DNA from: Alkalicoccus halolimnae
Lineage (GTDB): Bacteria; Bacillota; Bacilli; Bacillales; Salisediminibacteriaceae
NCBI RefSeq assembly: GCF_008014775.2
Contig: NZ_CP144914.1
Span: forward strand, 1,302,001 to 1,366,000
Length of the DNA stretch: 64,000 nucleotides
Reading direction: 5' to 3'
The notes under the pieces are model-generated. The model was not told the origin of the DNA. It ran no database searches and was given only the letters and a program-made list of their open reading frames with translations. A program made the translations under genes and the position numbers. The number at the start of each line of letters is the position of its first letter. Position 1 is the stretch's first letter. Shown one piece after another: positions 37,451 to 49,544 of the stretch.

Positions 37451-38236
37451 TTAATATTCCTGCAGCATCTCCAGCCACGCCGGGTCTCCTGCTCTTGGCA
37501 GGACTACGCCTGAATCATCAGAGATATAGCGGTGAATTTTTTCCCAGTCAGAGGTCCTCAGCACTTCTCCATTTGTATGGAGAAGAACATATAAAGGTTC
37601 GCTTTCTACATTTAAATATTTCTGGAAATACTCCGGTGTATGGTAATGTACATCGAGATAAGTATCGTATCTGTCTTCAATTTTTTCCGCGAAAGTCTGC
37701 AGAATATATAAATATTGTCTGTCAAAATTTTCATCAAATAAAAACAGCATATAGTGGTTATCTTCAACAGGGGTGTGTACTTCAACAAAATCCTCATAGC
37801 TGTAAGGGTAAGTAATTATTTTTTCTGCGCTGTAGATGGGAAGAAGGCGGTTATTAACTGTAACCGGCGTATCCATGGAGGTAGTTTTCTTCGTGAAAGG
37901 TTCTTCAGTTTCTATTGAAATTTGCTGGTTCGGCCAGTGAAACGGAAAGCTGCTTTCCTCCAAGGTTATTATTTCTCCCGTTTCTTTATCTTCAAATAAC
38001 GTATTCTCATTAACTTGTATAATGTACGATTCAGCATAATAATCCTCCGGAAGGTTTATATGGAGTCCATTTAAATACCGGTAGGATTCTCCTGTGTAGG
38101 AATCTTCTACAAAAAGCTGGAATGTATTATCTATAGCAGAGGTGAACATGTACCTTCCGTGAATCTCTTTTTCCTCGGGTGTACAGCCACTTAGGAAAGC
38201 AGCTATCACGAACGTTAAAAAAAGACGTGGCACCAT
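37451..38236 (-). CDS. Hypothetical lipoprotein, 261 residues
   Basis: From the ATG at 38236, 6 bases after AGGAGGGG, the protein has a signal peptide with lipobox LSGC near residue 18. An acidic, aromatic-rich exported domain follows. The C-terminal part (VLFLFDENF..., then VEVESEPLYVLLHTNG-like and YISDDSG regions) could be a thioredoxin-like fold lacking a CxxC pair; that is a guess from strand pattern only. Not recognised as a named family. Confidence 0.65.
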   Translation of the reverse strand: MVPRLFLTFVIAAFLSGCTPEEKEIHGRYMFTSAIDNTFQLFVEDSYTGESYRYLNGLHINLPEDYYAESYIIQVNENTLFEDKETGEIITLEESSFPFHWPNQQISIETEEPFTKKTTSMDTPVTVNNRLLPIYSAEKIITYPYSYEDFVEVHTPVEDNHYMLFLFDENFDRQYLYILQTFAEKIEDRYDTYLDVHYHTPEYFQKYLNVESEPLYVLLHTNGEVLRTSDWEKIHRYISDDSGVVLPRAGDPAWLEMLQEY

Positions 38237-38369
38237 ACACTCCCCTCCTGAAACCAGACTTCTCATTAATATAGCATGAGAGAATCAGTGTGCAAAAAAT
38301 ACAGCTCAGAAAAAACTGAATTCTTGTATTCAGTCTGCTAATATAGATATAAGAGGGGTGGGATTGGTC

Positions 38370-38801
38370 ATGAAACAGCTCATACCATTTGTAGTTATAA
38401 TTGCAATTGTGGCAGCCGTAATGTTTTTTCTTCAGGATGATTATGAGGGACCTTTCAGCCCGGACTACCGGAGTGAGGCTTCTGATTCCTTCTGGGATGC
38501 AGCCCTTTATATTAATGAAGCTGATGAAGGGTATGAGGTGGGGGTCAGGCTGGAGCATAATGATGAAACTATAAACCCTGACGATATAGAAGCACTCGAA
38601 TTTTTTGTGGACAGCTCTAATGTTTCTTTCTTCTATCAGGAACTGGAGCTTGAAGATTTTGATGGAACAGTTAATTATTCAGAAATGTGCACCCACTGTG
38701 AAAACCTGACGCAGCTGGAAGCAAGAGTTCTTGTAAACTGGCAGGATAGTGAAATGACGAGAAGTACACAGTATCAATTCAGTATTCTTCTGGATGAATA
38801 A
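38370..38801 (+). CDS. Hypothetical exported or membrane-anchored acidic protein
   Basis: 143 residues from the ATG at 38370, 8 bases after AAGAGGGGTGG. One N-terminal hydrophobic segment (residues 3-20) is followed by a very acidic domain (DDYEGPFSPDYRSEASD, NPDDIEALEFFVDSS) and a CTHC pair near residues 111-114. Probably faces outside. Not recognised. It may share a message with the dehydrogenase 20 bases downstream. Confidence 0.6.
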   Translation: MKQLIPFVVIIAIVAAVMFFLQDDYEGPFSPDYRSEASDSFWDAALYINEADEGYEVGVRLEHNDETINPDDIEALEFFVDSSNVSFFYQELELEDFDGTVNYSEMCTHCENLTQLEARVLVNWQDSEMTRSTQYQFSILLDE

Positions 38802-38821
38802 GCAGAAAGGTGTTGGCAGAC

Positions 38822-39772
38822 TTGGTAATTGTATCATCAGCAAATATTTTGCAGGAAATTCAGTCTGATTTTATAAGTAAGTATCCGGACCTGGATTTTC
38901 GTTTCTGCAATGATATCAGCGAAGCAGAAAGAGAACTGTCGGAAGCTGAAATACTGATTACACTCGGAGAAGACCTTGTACCGGAGCATATAAATATGGC
39001 CAAAAATTTAAAGTGGATTATGGTTATTTCAGCAGGAATGGATAAAATGCCGTTTGAAGCGATAGCGGAAAGAAACATTTTTGTTACAAACGCTAAAGGA
39101 ATTCATGCGGTTCCTATGGCGGAGTACACTATTCATATGATGCTGCACACAGCGCGGCAGGCAACGGTCGTTCTTGAGCAGGAGCGCCAAAGAGTATGGG
39201 ACAGGTCTCCTGTCATGATGGAACTCCACAGTAAAACCGTCTGTATCGTGGGAGCAGGTGCTATCGGCACAGAGATTGCGAGACTCGCAGCTGCTTTCAG
39301 AATGAAAACAGTCGGCGTTAATCAGTCTGGAAGAAACATTGATTATTTTGATGAAATATTTCCGGTGAAAGAGCTTCGCAGCGCTCTTCAGCATGCGGAT
39401 TTTGTAATTTCTGTTCTGCCTAAAACTCCGGAAACAGATGATTTATTTTCAGGAGAGGCTTTTAAAGCTATGGATAAACATGCCGTGTTTATCAATATCG
39501 GGAGAGGCAATGTTGTAAATGAAAAAGCCCTCATCGATGCACTCGATAAAAATGAGCTGCATGAGGCTGTATTGGATGTTTTCAAAGAAGAGCCGCTTCC
39601 GTCTTCCCACGCTTTTTGGAGTCATCCAAAAATAACCGTAACACCACACTTGTCGGGGATCTCCCCGCAGTACCAGCCGCGTGCTTTTAAGATGTTTTCA
39701 TCTAATTTAAACGTTTATTTATCGGGTGAAGGTGAGTATATTAACCCTGTGGACACTGTAAAAGGATATTAA
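38822..39772 (+). CDS. D-isomer-specific 2-hydroxyacid dehydrogenase family protein
   Basis: A 316-residue NAD-dependent dehydrogenase. The Rossmann motif VCIVGAGAIGTEIARLA is near residue 135. Catalytic-site blocks are MVISAGMDKMPF, NAKGIHAVPMAEYTIHMML, FINIGRGNVVNEKALIDAL with Arg, DVFKEEPLP with Glu, and HPKITVTPHLSG with His. Substrate unknown. TTG 38822 lies 9 bases after AAAGGTG and gives the cleanest start; GTG 38810 and TTG 38813 overlap that site. Two small genes follow before perR. Confidence 0.83.
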   Translation: MVIVSSANILQEIQSDFISKYPDLDFRFCNDISEAERELSEAEILITLGEDLVPEHINMAKNLKWIMVISAGMDKMPFEAIAERNIFVTNAKGIHAVPMAEYTIHMMLHTARQATVVLEQERQRVWDRSPVMMELHSKTVCIVGAGAIGTEIARLAAAFRMKTVGVNQSGRNIDYFDEIFPVKELRSALQHADFVISVLPKTPETDDLFSGEAFKAMDKHAVFINIGRGNVVNEKALIDALDKNELHEAVLDVFKEEPLPSSHAFWSHPKITVTPHLSGISPQYQPRAFKMFSSNLNVYLSGEGEYINPVDTVKGY

Positions 39773-39789
39773 AGGCAGGAGGGAGTACA

Positions 39790-40089
39790 ATGAAATTAAT
39801 GGTCTGTGTGGTCCAGAATCGCTATCGTGATGCAATGGAAGAAGGGCTTAAAGCCGAAGAATATCGTATGACTGAACTATCCAGCAGCGGTGGATTTCTC
39901 CGCCGGGGGAGTACAACCTTTTTAATTGGGATTGATGAACACGACGCAGAAAAGTTAAATGACATGATGAAGAAAATCTGTCTTGATTATGAAGTAAAGC
40001 GTGGAAAAGCACGAGGGAAGTCTCATCGATATATTTCATTTATGATAGATGCTGAAAACAGTCTTCCTTTTTTAAGGCAGCAAACATAG
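39790..40089 (+). CDS. Small DarA/YaaQ-like protein (possible cyclic-di-AMP receptor family)
   Basis: A 99-residue PII-like protein related to the DarA (YaaQ) receptors, DUF970. KLMVCVVQNRYRDAMEEGL and the MTELSSSGGFLRRGSTTFLIGI block strongly resemble DarA strand and ligand-loop regions. The later loop differs: DarA has a long proline/glycine B-loop, whereas here it is KRGKARGKSHRY. Binding of c-di-AMP is therefore not assured. It lies 17 bases after the dehydrogenase gene, with AGGAGGGAG before the ATG. The usual darA lies near the tmk-holB genes elsewhere, so this is probably a paralogue. Confidence 0.72.
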   Translation: MKLMVCVVQNRYRDAMEEGLKAEEYRMTELSSSGGFLRRGSTTFLIGIDEHDAEKLNDMMKKICLDYEVKRGKARGKSHRYISFMIDAENSLPFLRQQT

Positions 40090-40198
40090 ATCAGAGATTA
40101 AATTGATCATGCTCACATCTGTTTTCCATAAAAGGATCACCTTCTATATTTTAGGCAGAGCAACCTCACGTCAGCCAGGGCCTAAGCCGGTCAAATAA

Positions 40199-40258
40199 TT
40201 GACAGTTAAAGAAGCCCTTCGTTATACTGATTGTAACCATTCTTATATAATAATATTA
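40199..40258 (+). promoter_or_regulatory. perR promoter and candidate PerR box
   Basis: TTGACA (40199-40204), 18 bases, TATACT (40223-40228). Downstream, TATAATAATATTA at 40246-40258 matches 11 of 13 core positions of the PerR box TTATAATNATTATAA, suggesting autoregulation as in B. subtilis. Confidence 0.55.
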
Positions 40259-40345
40259 ACGCAAGCAGTAGTAATGAAAAAGGCGTAACCGTTAATCACC
40301 GCCTTTCAGGTGTAAGAAATTGGACAAAATAGAGAGGTGAAACCG

Positions 40346-40774
40346 ATGGAAAATACAGAACTTCGAGAAGCACTACAGTCTCTGAAAAGCACAAAAGTAA
40401 GAATGACGCCTCAGCGTCACGCAATCCTGGAGTTTCTTTTTAATTGTGACAGTCATCCTACAGCTGATGACATATATAAATCACTTGAAAATAATTTTCC
40501 TAATATGAGTGTAGCTACTGTATACAATAACCTTCGTGTTTTTAAAGAAGCGGGTCTGGTGAGAGAACTTACTTATGGAGATTCTTCGAGCAGGTTTGAT
40601 AGCAACACGACAAAACACTATCATGTTATTTGCGACAGCTGTGGGAAAATCGTGGATTTTCATTATCCCGGCCTTGATGAAGTGGAAACTCTCGCTGAGC
40701 ATGTTGCGGGATTTGAAGTAAAAAATCATCGTATGGAGGTTTATGGTACCTGTCCTGAATGCAGAAAAGGCTGA
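40346..40774 (+). CDS. perR: Peroxide-responsive repressor PerR
   Basis: A Fur-family sensor of H2O2 that represses oxidative-stress genes. All ligands known for B. subtilis PerR fall at the same positions: His37, Asp85, His91, His93 and Asp104 for the regulatory Fe/Mn site, and Cys96, Cys99, Cys136 and Cys139 for structural zinc. Asp at 85 distinguishes it from Fur. The winged helix contains [19 protein letters not shown]. The 142-residue start at ATG 40346 follows GAGAGGTG. Confidence 0.96.
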   Translation: MENTELREALQSLKSTKVRMTPQRHAILEFLFNCDSHPTADDIYKSLENNFPNMSVATVYNNLRVFKEAGLVRELTYGDSSSRFDSNTTKHYHVICDSCGKIVDFHYPGLDEVETLAEHVAGFEVKNHRMEVYGTCPECRKG

Positions 40775-40802
40775 TCGTGTACACGTTCGCATATTATAAT
40801 AG

Positions 40803-40848
40803 AAAAAGAGCAGGAAAGATTAATTTAATCTTTCCTGCTCTTTTTTTT
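40803..40848. terminator. Bidirectional terminator after perR
   Basis: AAAGAGCAGGAAAGATTAA and its perfect inverse with almost no loop, flanked by A and eight T. It separates convergent perR and ygzB. Confidence 0.95.
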
Positions 40849-41184
40849 GGAGTTATAAGCCTGATCAAATTCTTTGCCTTCCAGACTTTGGTCGAGTGTT
40901 AAGGCTTCATTACAATGCATGCATGCATCTACACGGCCGAGCATTTTAGTTGGTTTTTCACATTCCGGACATGTAACCTGCACCGCTTTTGAAGAAAGCA
41001 TCCCAATCCAGAAATAAATTACAGTACTTGCTATGATCGCTAAAAATCCAAGCAGCATAAAGATGGTCATGACTATTGGATTTGCCTGAAAGAACAAACC
41101 GAGATACATAATGATGATTCCTGCAAATATTAAAACAAGGGCGAATGTTCTAATCTTATTTATTTTGCTCGTAAAGCTTAACAA
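40825..41184 (-). CDS. ygzB: UPF0295 membrane protein YgzB
   Basis: A 119-residue protein with two membrane helices (about residues 12-30 and 36-62) followed by a zinc-ribbon domain CPEC...CMHC. The opening [13 protein letters not shown] and ending [15 protein letters not shown] closely follow B. subtilis YgzB. Start is TTG 41184; the nearby ATG is in another frame and stops at once. The terminator arm at 40825-40846 overlaps its 3' end. Function unknown. Confidence 0.86.
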   Translation of the reverse strand: MLSFTSKINKIRTFALVLIFAGIIIMYLGLFFQANPIVMTIFMLLGFLAIIASTVIYFWIGMLSSKAVQVTCPECEKPTKMLGRVDACMHCNEALTLDQSLEGKEFDQAYNSKKKSRKD

Positions 41185-41392
41185 AACTGCATCACGCCTT
41201 TCTACAAAAGCTATTATATCATATCAGCAGTAAATTAATACAGTGAAGAAACAGTGAAATTATTCTTTGGCAGGAAGAGTAAGTTATTGCGGTATTTGAA
41301 AATTCATCTTCAATTTACAGAGGATTTCCCTGTCAGTTGTCGAACATTAATCATTAGTAAAGTTATTTGACTCATATGGGAGGAGGGACGTT

Positions 41393-42286
41393 ATGGATGA
41401 GTTTATGCGTGAACTATATCAGGATAGAACGGGAGATCCGCAGACGCTGGCAGTAATTGTTGTAGAGAAATCCAAAATGGAAGATGCAGCTACAGATTAT
41501 TTTGATGGTATCCTTTTAGTCATAAAAGATAAAACAAGTAAAGCATGGGAAATTAAACATTATGAATATAAAGATATGACGATCGCAATGCATATTGTTA
41601 ATACTACGCAGATTAACGAATGGCTCGCAAACAGTTCAAATCGGAGAGCAATCGACTGGCTGCTTAACGGGAAAATCATTTTTGACCGTAATGAATATAT
41701 GAAAAATTTCAAAGAGAAAATGATCACTTTTCCGGAGAAGGAGAGGGAGTCCCGGATCGGGATAGAGTTTTCTAAGCTGGTCAGGCGTTTTTCTGATGGA
41801 AAGTCTCTCTATTATGAAGGACATTATCTGGATTCTTTCAATCAAATTGTTCATGCTCTTCATCATTTAGCCAGACTAGCTGTCATTGAGCGCGGGTATC
41901 ATCCTGAAGTAACTGTCTGGCAGCAGGTGCGTCAAATCGAACCCGAGATTCACAAACTTTATTCCGAACTTGTTACTGGCACAGAGCCAATCGATAAAAG
42001 GCTCGAACTTCTTCTGTTGGCAAATGAATTCGAGCTGGCTACGAAAGTAAGGTTAGGGAGTGCTCATCTAATTTCAATTATGAATGAAAAGCACGACGCC
42101 TGGAATGTGGATGAACTTAAAGAAAGGGTTGCTATGCATGATTACTCTCTTGATTTAAGTATGCTGCTTGAATATTTAGTTAAAAAAGGACTGGTGGATA
42201 TTAAATTAGAGGAAACGAAAGGAAGAACAATCAATCATCGGAAATATATTGCTAATTCCTACCAGGATATGGCAGCCTCCCGCTAA
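41393..42286 (+). CDS. ygxA: YgxA nucleotidyltransferase-like protein
   Basis: A 297-residue protein conserved immediately upstream of the rRNA operon in Bacillus. The N-terminal half resembles a nucleotidyltransferase fold (YFDGILLVIKD, WLLNGKIIFDRNEYM). The middle is helical (HYLDSFNQIVHALHHLARLAVIERGYHPEVTVW) and the C-terminus is winged-helix-like. Activity unproven. GGGAGGAGGG precedes the ATG. Confidence 0.86.
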   Translation: MDEFMRELYQDRTGDPQTLAVIVVEKSKMEDAATDYFDGILLVIKDKTSKAWEIKHYEYKDMTIAMHIVNTTQINEWLANSSNRRAIDWLLNGKIIFDRNEYMKNFKEKMITFPEKERESRIGIEFSKLVRRFSDGKSLYYEGHYLDSFNQIVHALHHLARLAVIERGYHPEVTVWQQVRQIEPEIHKLYSELVTGTEPIDKRLELLLLANEFELATKVRLGSAHLISIMNEKHDAWNVDELKERVAMHDYSLDLSMLLEYLVKKGLVDIKLEETKGRTINHRKYIANSYQDMAASR

Positions 42287-42305
42287 CGAGCTGGAGGCTT
42301 TTTTC
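42274..42305 (+). terminator. Terminator overlapping the end of ygxA
   Basis: AGCCTCC and GGAGGCT pair around a loop that contains the ygxA stop codon, followed by six T. Confidence 0.85.
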
Positions 42306-42580
42306 GATAATGACTTGTAATGTTTACGAACTATAAAGAATTTCAGCTCTTTTTTCCAATGTTAATGTTTGGAGAATCATATCGCATTTCTGTGAATAAC
42401 ATTGAAGGTTATTGAAGGTTTATGATGATAGTTTTCCCGTAAGCTGAATTTTCAAGTTCATTGATTTTTATGTTACTAACGATTTACTGTACTTTCAGCT
42501 GTTTATCCTTCGTTTTCTATGTGCCCCATAAAGAGGACACCTTAAATGACGATCTTTTTTAAAGTTTTTCTTTAAACGTA

Positions 42581-42705
42581 TTGCAAAGTCTGAATTTATT
42601 ATGCTATATTAATAATCGTCGCTGAAGCCGATTGGTAGCAACCGGCGATGAGAACAAACAAAATTATATAAACATATTGACTCGAACTGTCAGTAATGGT
42701 ATATT
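42581..42705 (+). promoter_or_regulatory. Tandem rRNA promoters P1 and P2
   Basis: P1: TTGCAA (42581-42586), 18 bases, TATATT (42605-42610). P2: TTGACT (42677-42682), 17 bases, TATATT (42700-42705). The 95-bp spacing between -10 boxes is typical of tandem rrn promoters in Bacillus. The remaining 42306-42580 stretch is A/T-rich with no gene seen. Confidence 0.75.
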
Positions 42706-42742
42706 AATTAAGTCGCCAAAAACAGGCGGCGCTGTGATTTGC

Positions 42743-42763
42743 CCTTTGAAAACTAAACAAAAG
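42743..42763 (+). other. 16S processing stem, 5' arm
   Basis: CCTTTGAAAACTAAACAAAAG pairs, with a few mismatches, with 44514-44534 behind 16S. This is the long precursor stem that RNase III cuts in Bacillus rRNA. Confidence 0.7.
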
Positions 42764-42890
42764 ACGATTGTGAAGGAAAAAAGAGAATGAATCATTCTCT
42801 GTCAATTTATTATTAAAGAATCTTTAGCCAGATTCAGTTTTGAAAGCGAAGCATCCCGCTTCGCGATGTCAGAAGTTCAAACTTCGACGA

Positions 42891-44470
<1,580 letters not shown>

Positions 44471-44528
44471 AAGGAGCTCGAGTAAGCTCACTTATCGATT
44501 CCTTCCTTTCGTTCTTTTGTTTAGTTTT

Positions 44529-44613
44529 GAGAGGGTTAATACCTCTCGGCCGGCTCTTTTTTTTCGGCTTTCTTCTGCTTTGCAGAAGAAAAAAGGAAAA
44601 AAGAAAGACGGCC
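44529..44613 (+). other. 16S-23S spacer hairpins
   Basis: The spacer has no tRNA. GAGAGG/CCTCTC forms one small hairpin at 44529-44547. A long pyrimidine-rich arm ending TTTCTTCTGC (to 44577) pairs with a purine-rich arm starting GCAGAAGAAA (44582) out to GGCC at 44609-44613, giving an imperfect stem of about 30 bp. Confidence 0.6.
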
Positions 44614-44626
44614 CGCAAGCCTCTGT

Positions 44627-44646
44627 CCTTTGAAAACTGGATAACG
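44627..44646 (+). other. 23S processing stem, 5' arm
   Basis: CCTTTGAAAACTGGATAACG pairs with 47782-47801 behind 23S, forming the precursor stem from which 23S is cut. Confidence 0.7.
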
Positions 44647-44787
44647 TAATGTATGAACAATCAATCACCGGAAACAAGGTCTATTGGTCCGGGGTGCGCC
44701 CCGTGACGAAGAAACGAGTTTCCGAGTGTCTTAGAATATCGCCAAGACGATCGAATGACGTCCACTGCCTCCCTCAGGGAGGCAGCT

Positions 44788-47733
<2,946 letters not shown>

Positions 47734-47781
47734 AAAAAAGAAGATGATTCGAAGACACCGATTGAAGGGTTCATACACCCC

Positions 47782-47801
47782 CGTTATCCAGTTTTGAGAG
47801 G
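47782..47801 (+). other. 23S processing stem, 3' arm, where 5S would be expected next
   Basis: CGTTATCCAGTTTTGAGAGG is the inverse of the 44627-44646 arm. In ordinary Bacillus operons a 5S gene follows this spacer. Here only 27 bases remain before tRNA-Asn. Confidence 0.7.
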
Positions 47802-47828
47802 ATAGTATCTCAATTATTATTTTAATAA

Positions 47829-47903
47829 TCCACAGTAGCTCAGTGGTAGAGCAATCGGCTGTTAACCGATCGGTCGTAGGTTCGAATCCTACCTGTGGAG
47901 CCA
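47829..47903 (+). tRNA. tRNA-Asn (GTT)
   Basis: Cloverleaf with acceptor TCCACAG/CTGTGGA, anticodon GTT and encoded CCA. First of 14 tRNAs, 95 bases after 23S. Confidence 0.97.
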
Positions 47904-47906
47904 TCT

Positions 47907-47999
47907 GGAGAGCTGTCCGAGTGGCCGAAGGAGCACGATTGGAAATCGTGTAGGCGGTTTTAACCCGTCTCGAGGGTTCGAATCCCTCGCTCTCCGCCA
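47907..47999 (+). tRNA. tRNA-Ser (GGA)
   Basis: Class II tRNA with long variable arm, acceptor GGAGAGC, anticodon GGA and encoded CCA. Confidence 0.97.
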
Positions 48000-48003
48000 G
48001 AAT

Positions 48004-48078
48004 GGCCCGTTGGTCAAGTGGTTAAGACACCGCCCTTTCACGGCGGTAACACGGGTTCGAATCCCGTACGGGTCACCA
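48004..48078 (+). tRNA. tRNA-Glu (TTC)
   Basis: Acceptor GGCCCGT, anticodon TTC within CGCCCTTTCACGGCG, encoded CCA. Confidence 0.97.
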
Positions 48079-48120
48079 TTACTTACTTCTAAACTTAAAG
48101 ATGAAAAAACATATTAAAAT

Positions 48121-48196
48121 GGAGGATTAGCTCAGTTGGGAGAGCACCTGCCTTACAAGCAGGGGGTCGGCAGTTCGAGCCTGTCATCCTCCACCA
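48121..48196 (+). tRNA. tRNA-Val (TAC)
   Basis: Acceptor GGAGGAT, anticodon TAC within CTGCCTTACAAGCAG, encoded CCA. Confidence 0.97.
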
Positions 48197-48209
48197 TATT
48201 TAATATTAC

Positions 48210-48286
<77 letters not shown>

Positions 48287-48297
48287 CTTACATATTT

Positions 48298-48373
<76 letters not shown>

Positions 48374-48380
48374 CTAATGT

Positions 48381-48456
<76 letters not shown>

Positions 48457-48462
48457 TTTCTC

Positions 48463-48491
48463 TTGACGATAAAAAATCCCTTTGGTAAGAT
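48463..48491 (+). promoter_or_regulatory. Possible internal promoter in the tRNA array
   Basis: TTGACG (48463-48468), 17 bases, TAAGAT (48486-48491), in the unusually long 92-base gap before tRNA-Tyr. Confidence 0.45.
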
Positions 48492-48548
48492 AATTTTTAT
48501 CTTGAAGGTTTGTATGTAAATACGTACAAATTATTGTTAGGAAAACAT

Positions 48549-48633
48549 GGAGGGGTAGCGAAGTTGGCCAAACGCGGCGGACTGTAAATCCGCTCCTTCG
48601 GGTTCGGGAGTTCGAGTCTCTCCCCCTCCACCA
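48549..48633 (+). tRNA. tRNA-Tyr (GTA)
   Basis: Class II tRNA with long variable arm, acceptor GGAGGGG, anticodon GTA, encoded CCA. Confidence 0.97.
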
Positions 48634-48647
48634 TTTTTATCTGATAT

Positions 48648-48724
48648 GGCGGTTGTGGCGAAGTGGTTAACGCACCGGATTGTGATTCCGGCATTCGTGG
48701 GTTCGATTCCCATCAGCCGCCCCA
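48648..48724 (+). tRNA. tRNA-His (GTG)
   Basis: The extra 5' G (G-1) opposite C73 is encoded. Anticodon GTG within CGGATTGTGATTCCG, CCA encoded. In B. subtilis tRNA-Trp lies before it; here it is absent. Confidence 0.96.
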
Positions 48725-48730
48725 CTACAT

Positions 48731-48805
48731 AGGGCTATAGCCAAGCGGTAAGGCATCGGATTTTGATTCCGTGACCCGCAGGTTCGAATCCTGCTAGCCC
48801 TGCCA
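48731..48805 (+). tRNA. tRNA-Gln (TTG)
   Basis: Acceptor AGGGCTA/TAGCCCT, anticodon TTG within CGGATTTTGATTCCG, encoded CCA. Confidence 0.96.
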
Positions 48806-48817
48806 TTTTCAAACGAT

Positions 48818-48892
48818 GCGGGAATAGCTCAGTGGTAGAGCACCACCTTGCCAAGGTGGGGGTCGCGGGTTCGAATCCCGTTTCCCGCTCCA
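48818..48892 (+). tRNA. tRNA-Gly (GCC)
   Basis: Acceptor GCGGGAA, anticodon GCC within CCACCTTGCCAAGGTGG, encoded CCA. Confidence 0.97.
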
Positions 48893-48902
48893 TATATTTT
48901 AA

Positions 48903-48976
<74 letters not shown>

Positions 48977-49010
48977 TTTTTGTATCACGAACTTACAAAT
49001 ACTGGTATTT

Positions 49011-49100
49011 GCCGGGGTGGTGGAATTGGCAGACACACAGGACTTAAAATCCTGCGGTAATTGTATTACCGTGCCGGTTCGAGTCCGGCCCTCGGCACCA
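49011..49100 (+). tRNA. tRNA-Leu (TAA)
   Basis: Class II tRNA, acceptor GCCGGGG, anticodon TAA, encoded CCA. Confidence 0.96.
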
Positions 49101-49125
49101 AATCACTCATAAATTAATCAGTGCG

Positions 49126-49210
49126 CCGGAGTGGTGGAATGGCAGACACGTTGGACTCAAAATCCAATGCCTTCACGGGCGTACGGGTTCAAGTCCCGTC
49201 TCCGGTACCA
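49126..49210 (+). tRNA. tRNA-Leu (CAA)
   Basis: Class II tRNA, acceptor GCCGGAG with a G1-U72 pair, anticodon CAA within TTGGACTCAAAATCCAA, encoded CCA. Last gene of the array. Confidence 0.96.
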
Positions 49211-49227
49211 AAACTAATACATCTCAG

Positions 49228-49251
49228 AAGCAGCAGAAGCTGCTTTTTTTG
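49228..49251 (+). terminator. Terminator of the rRNA-tRNA operon
   Basis: AAGCAGC-AGAA-GCTGCTT followed by T7. The rest of the gap to 49544 is A/T-rich and shows no supported gene. Confidence 0.88.
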
Positions 49252-49544
49252 TTGTTTAATAAGTTTGACACGTTTATAAAGAAATAGTAAGCTTTTTAAG
49301 ACTAAAGCACTTGAAATATTTACTCAGGAAATGAAATAAAACAGTTTCACATATAAATTTCATATTTATGTAATCGAAAGCAATTAGATTGTGATTCCCA
49401 AAGTTTCTGCTGCTTCCCATCCGCAGCGCACTCTTTTTGAAAGTAAGAGTGATATAAGAACCTTTGAAATAGGATATTTGAATTATTTTAATATAATCCT
49501 AAAGCGAAAAGACAATGTGAAATATTTAAAGGGGAGGAGGAAAG

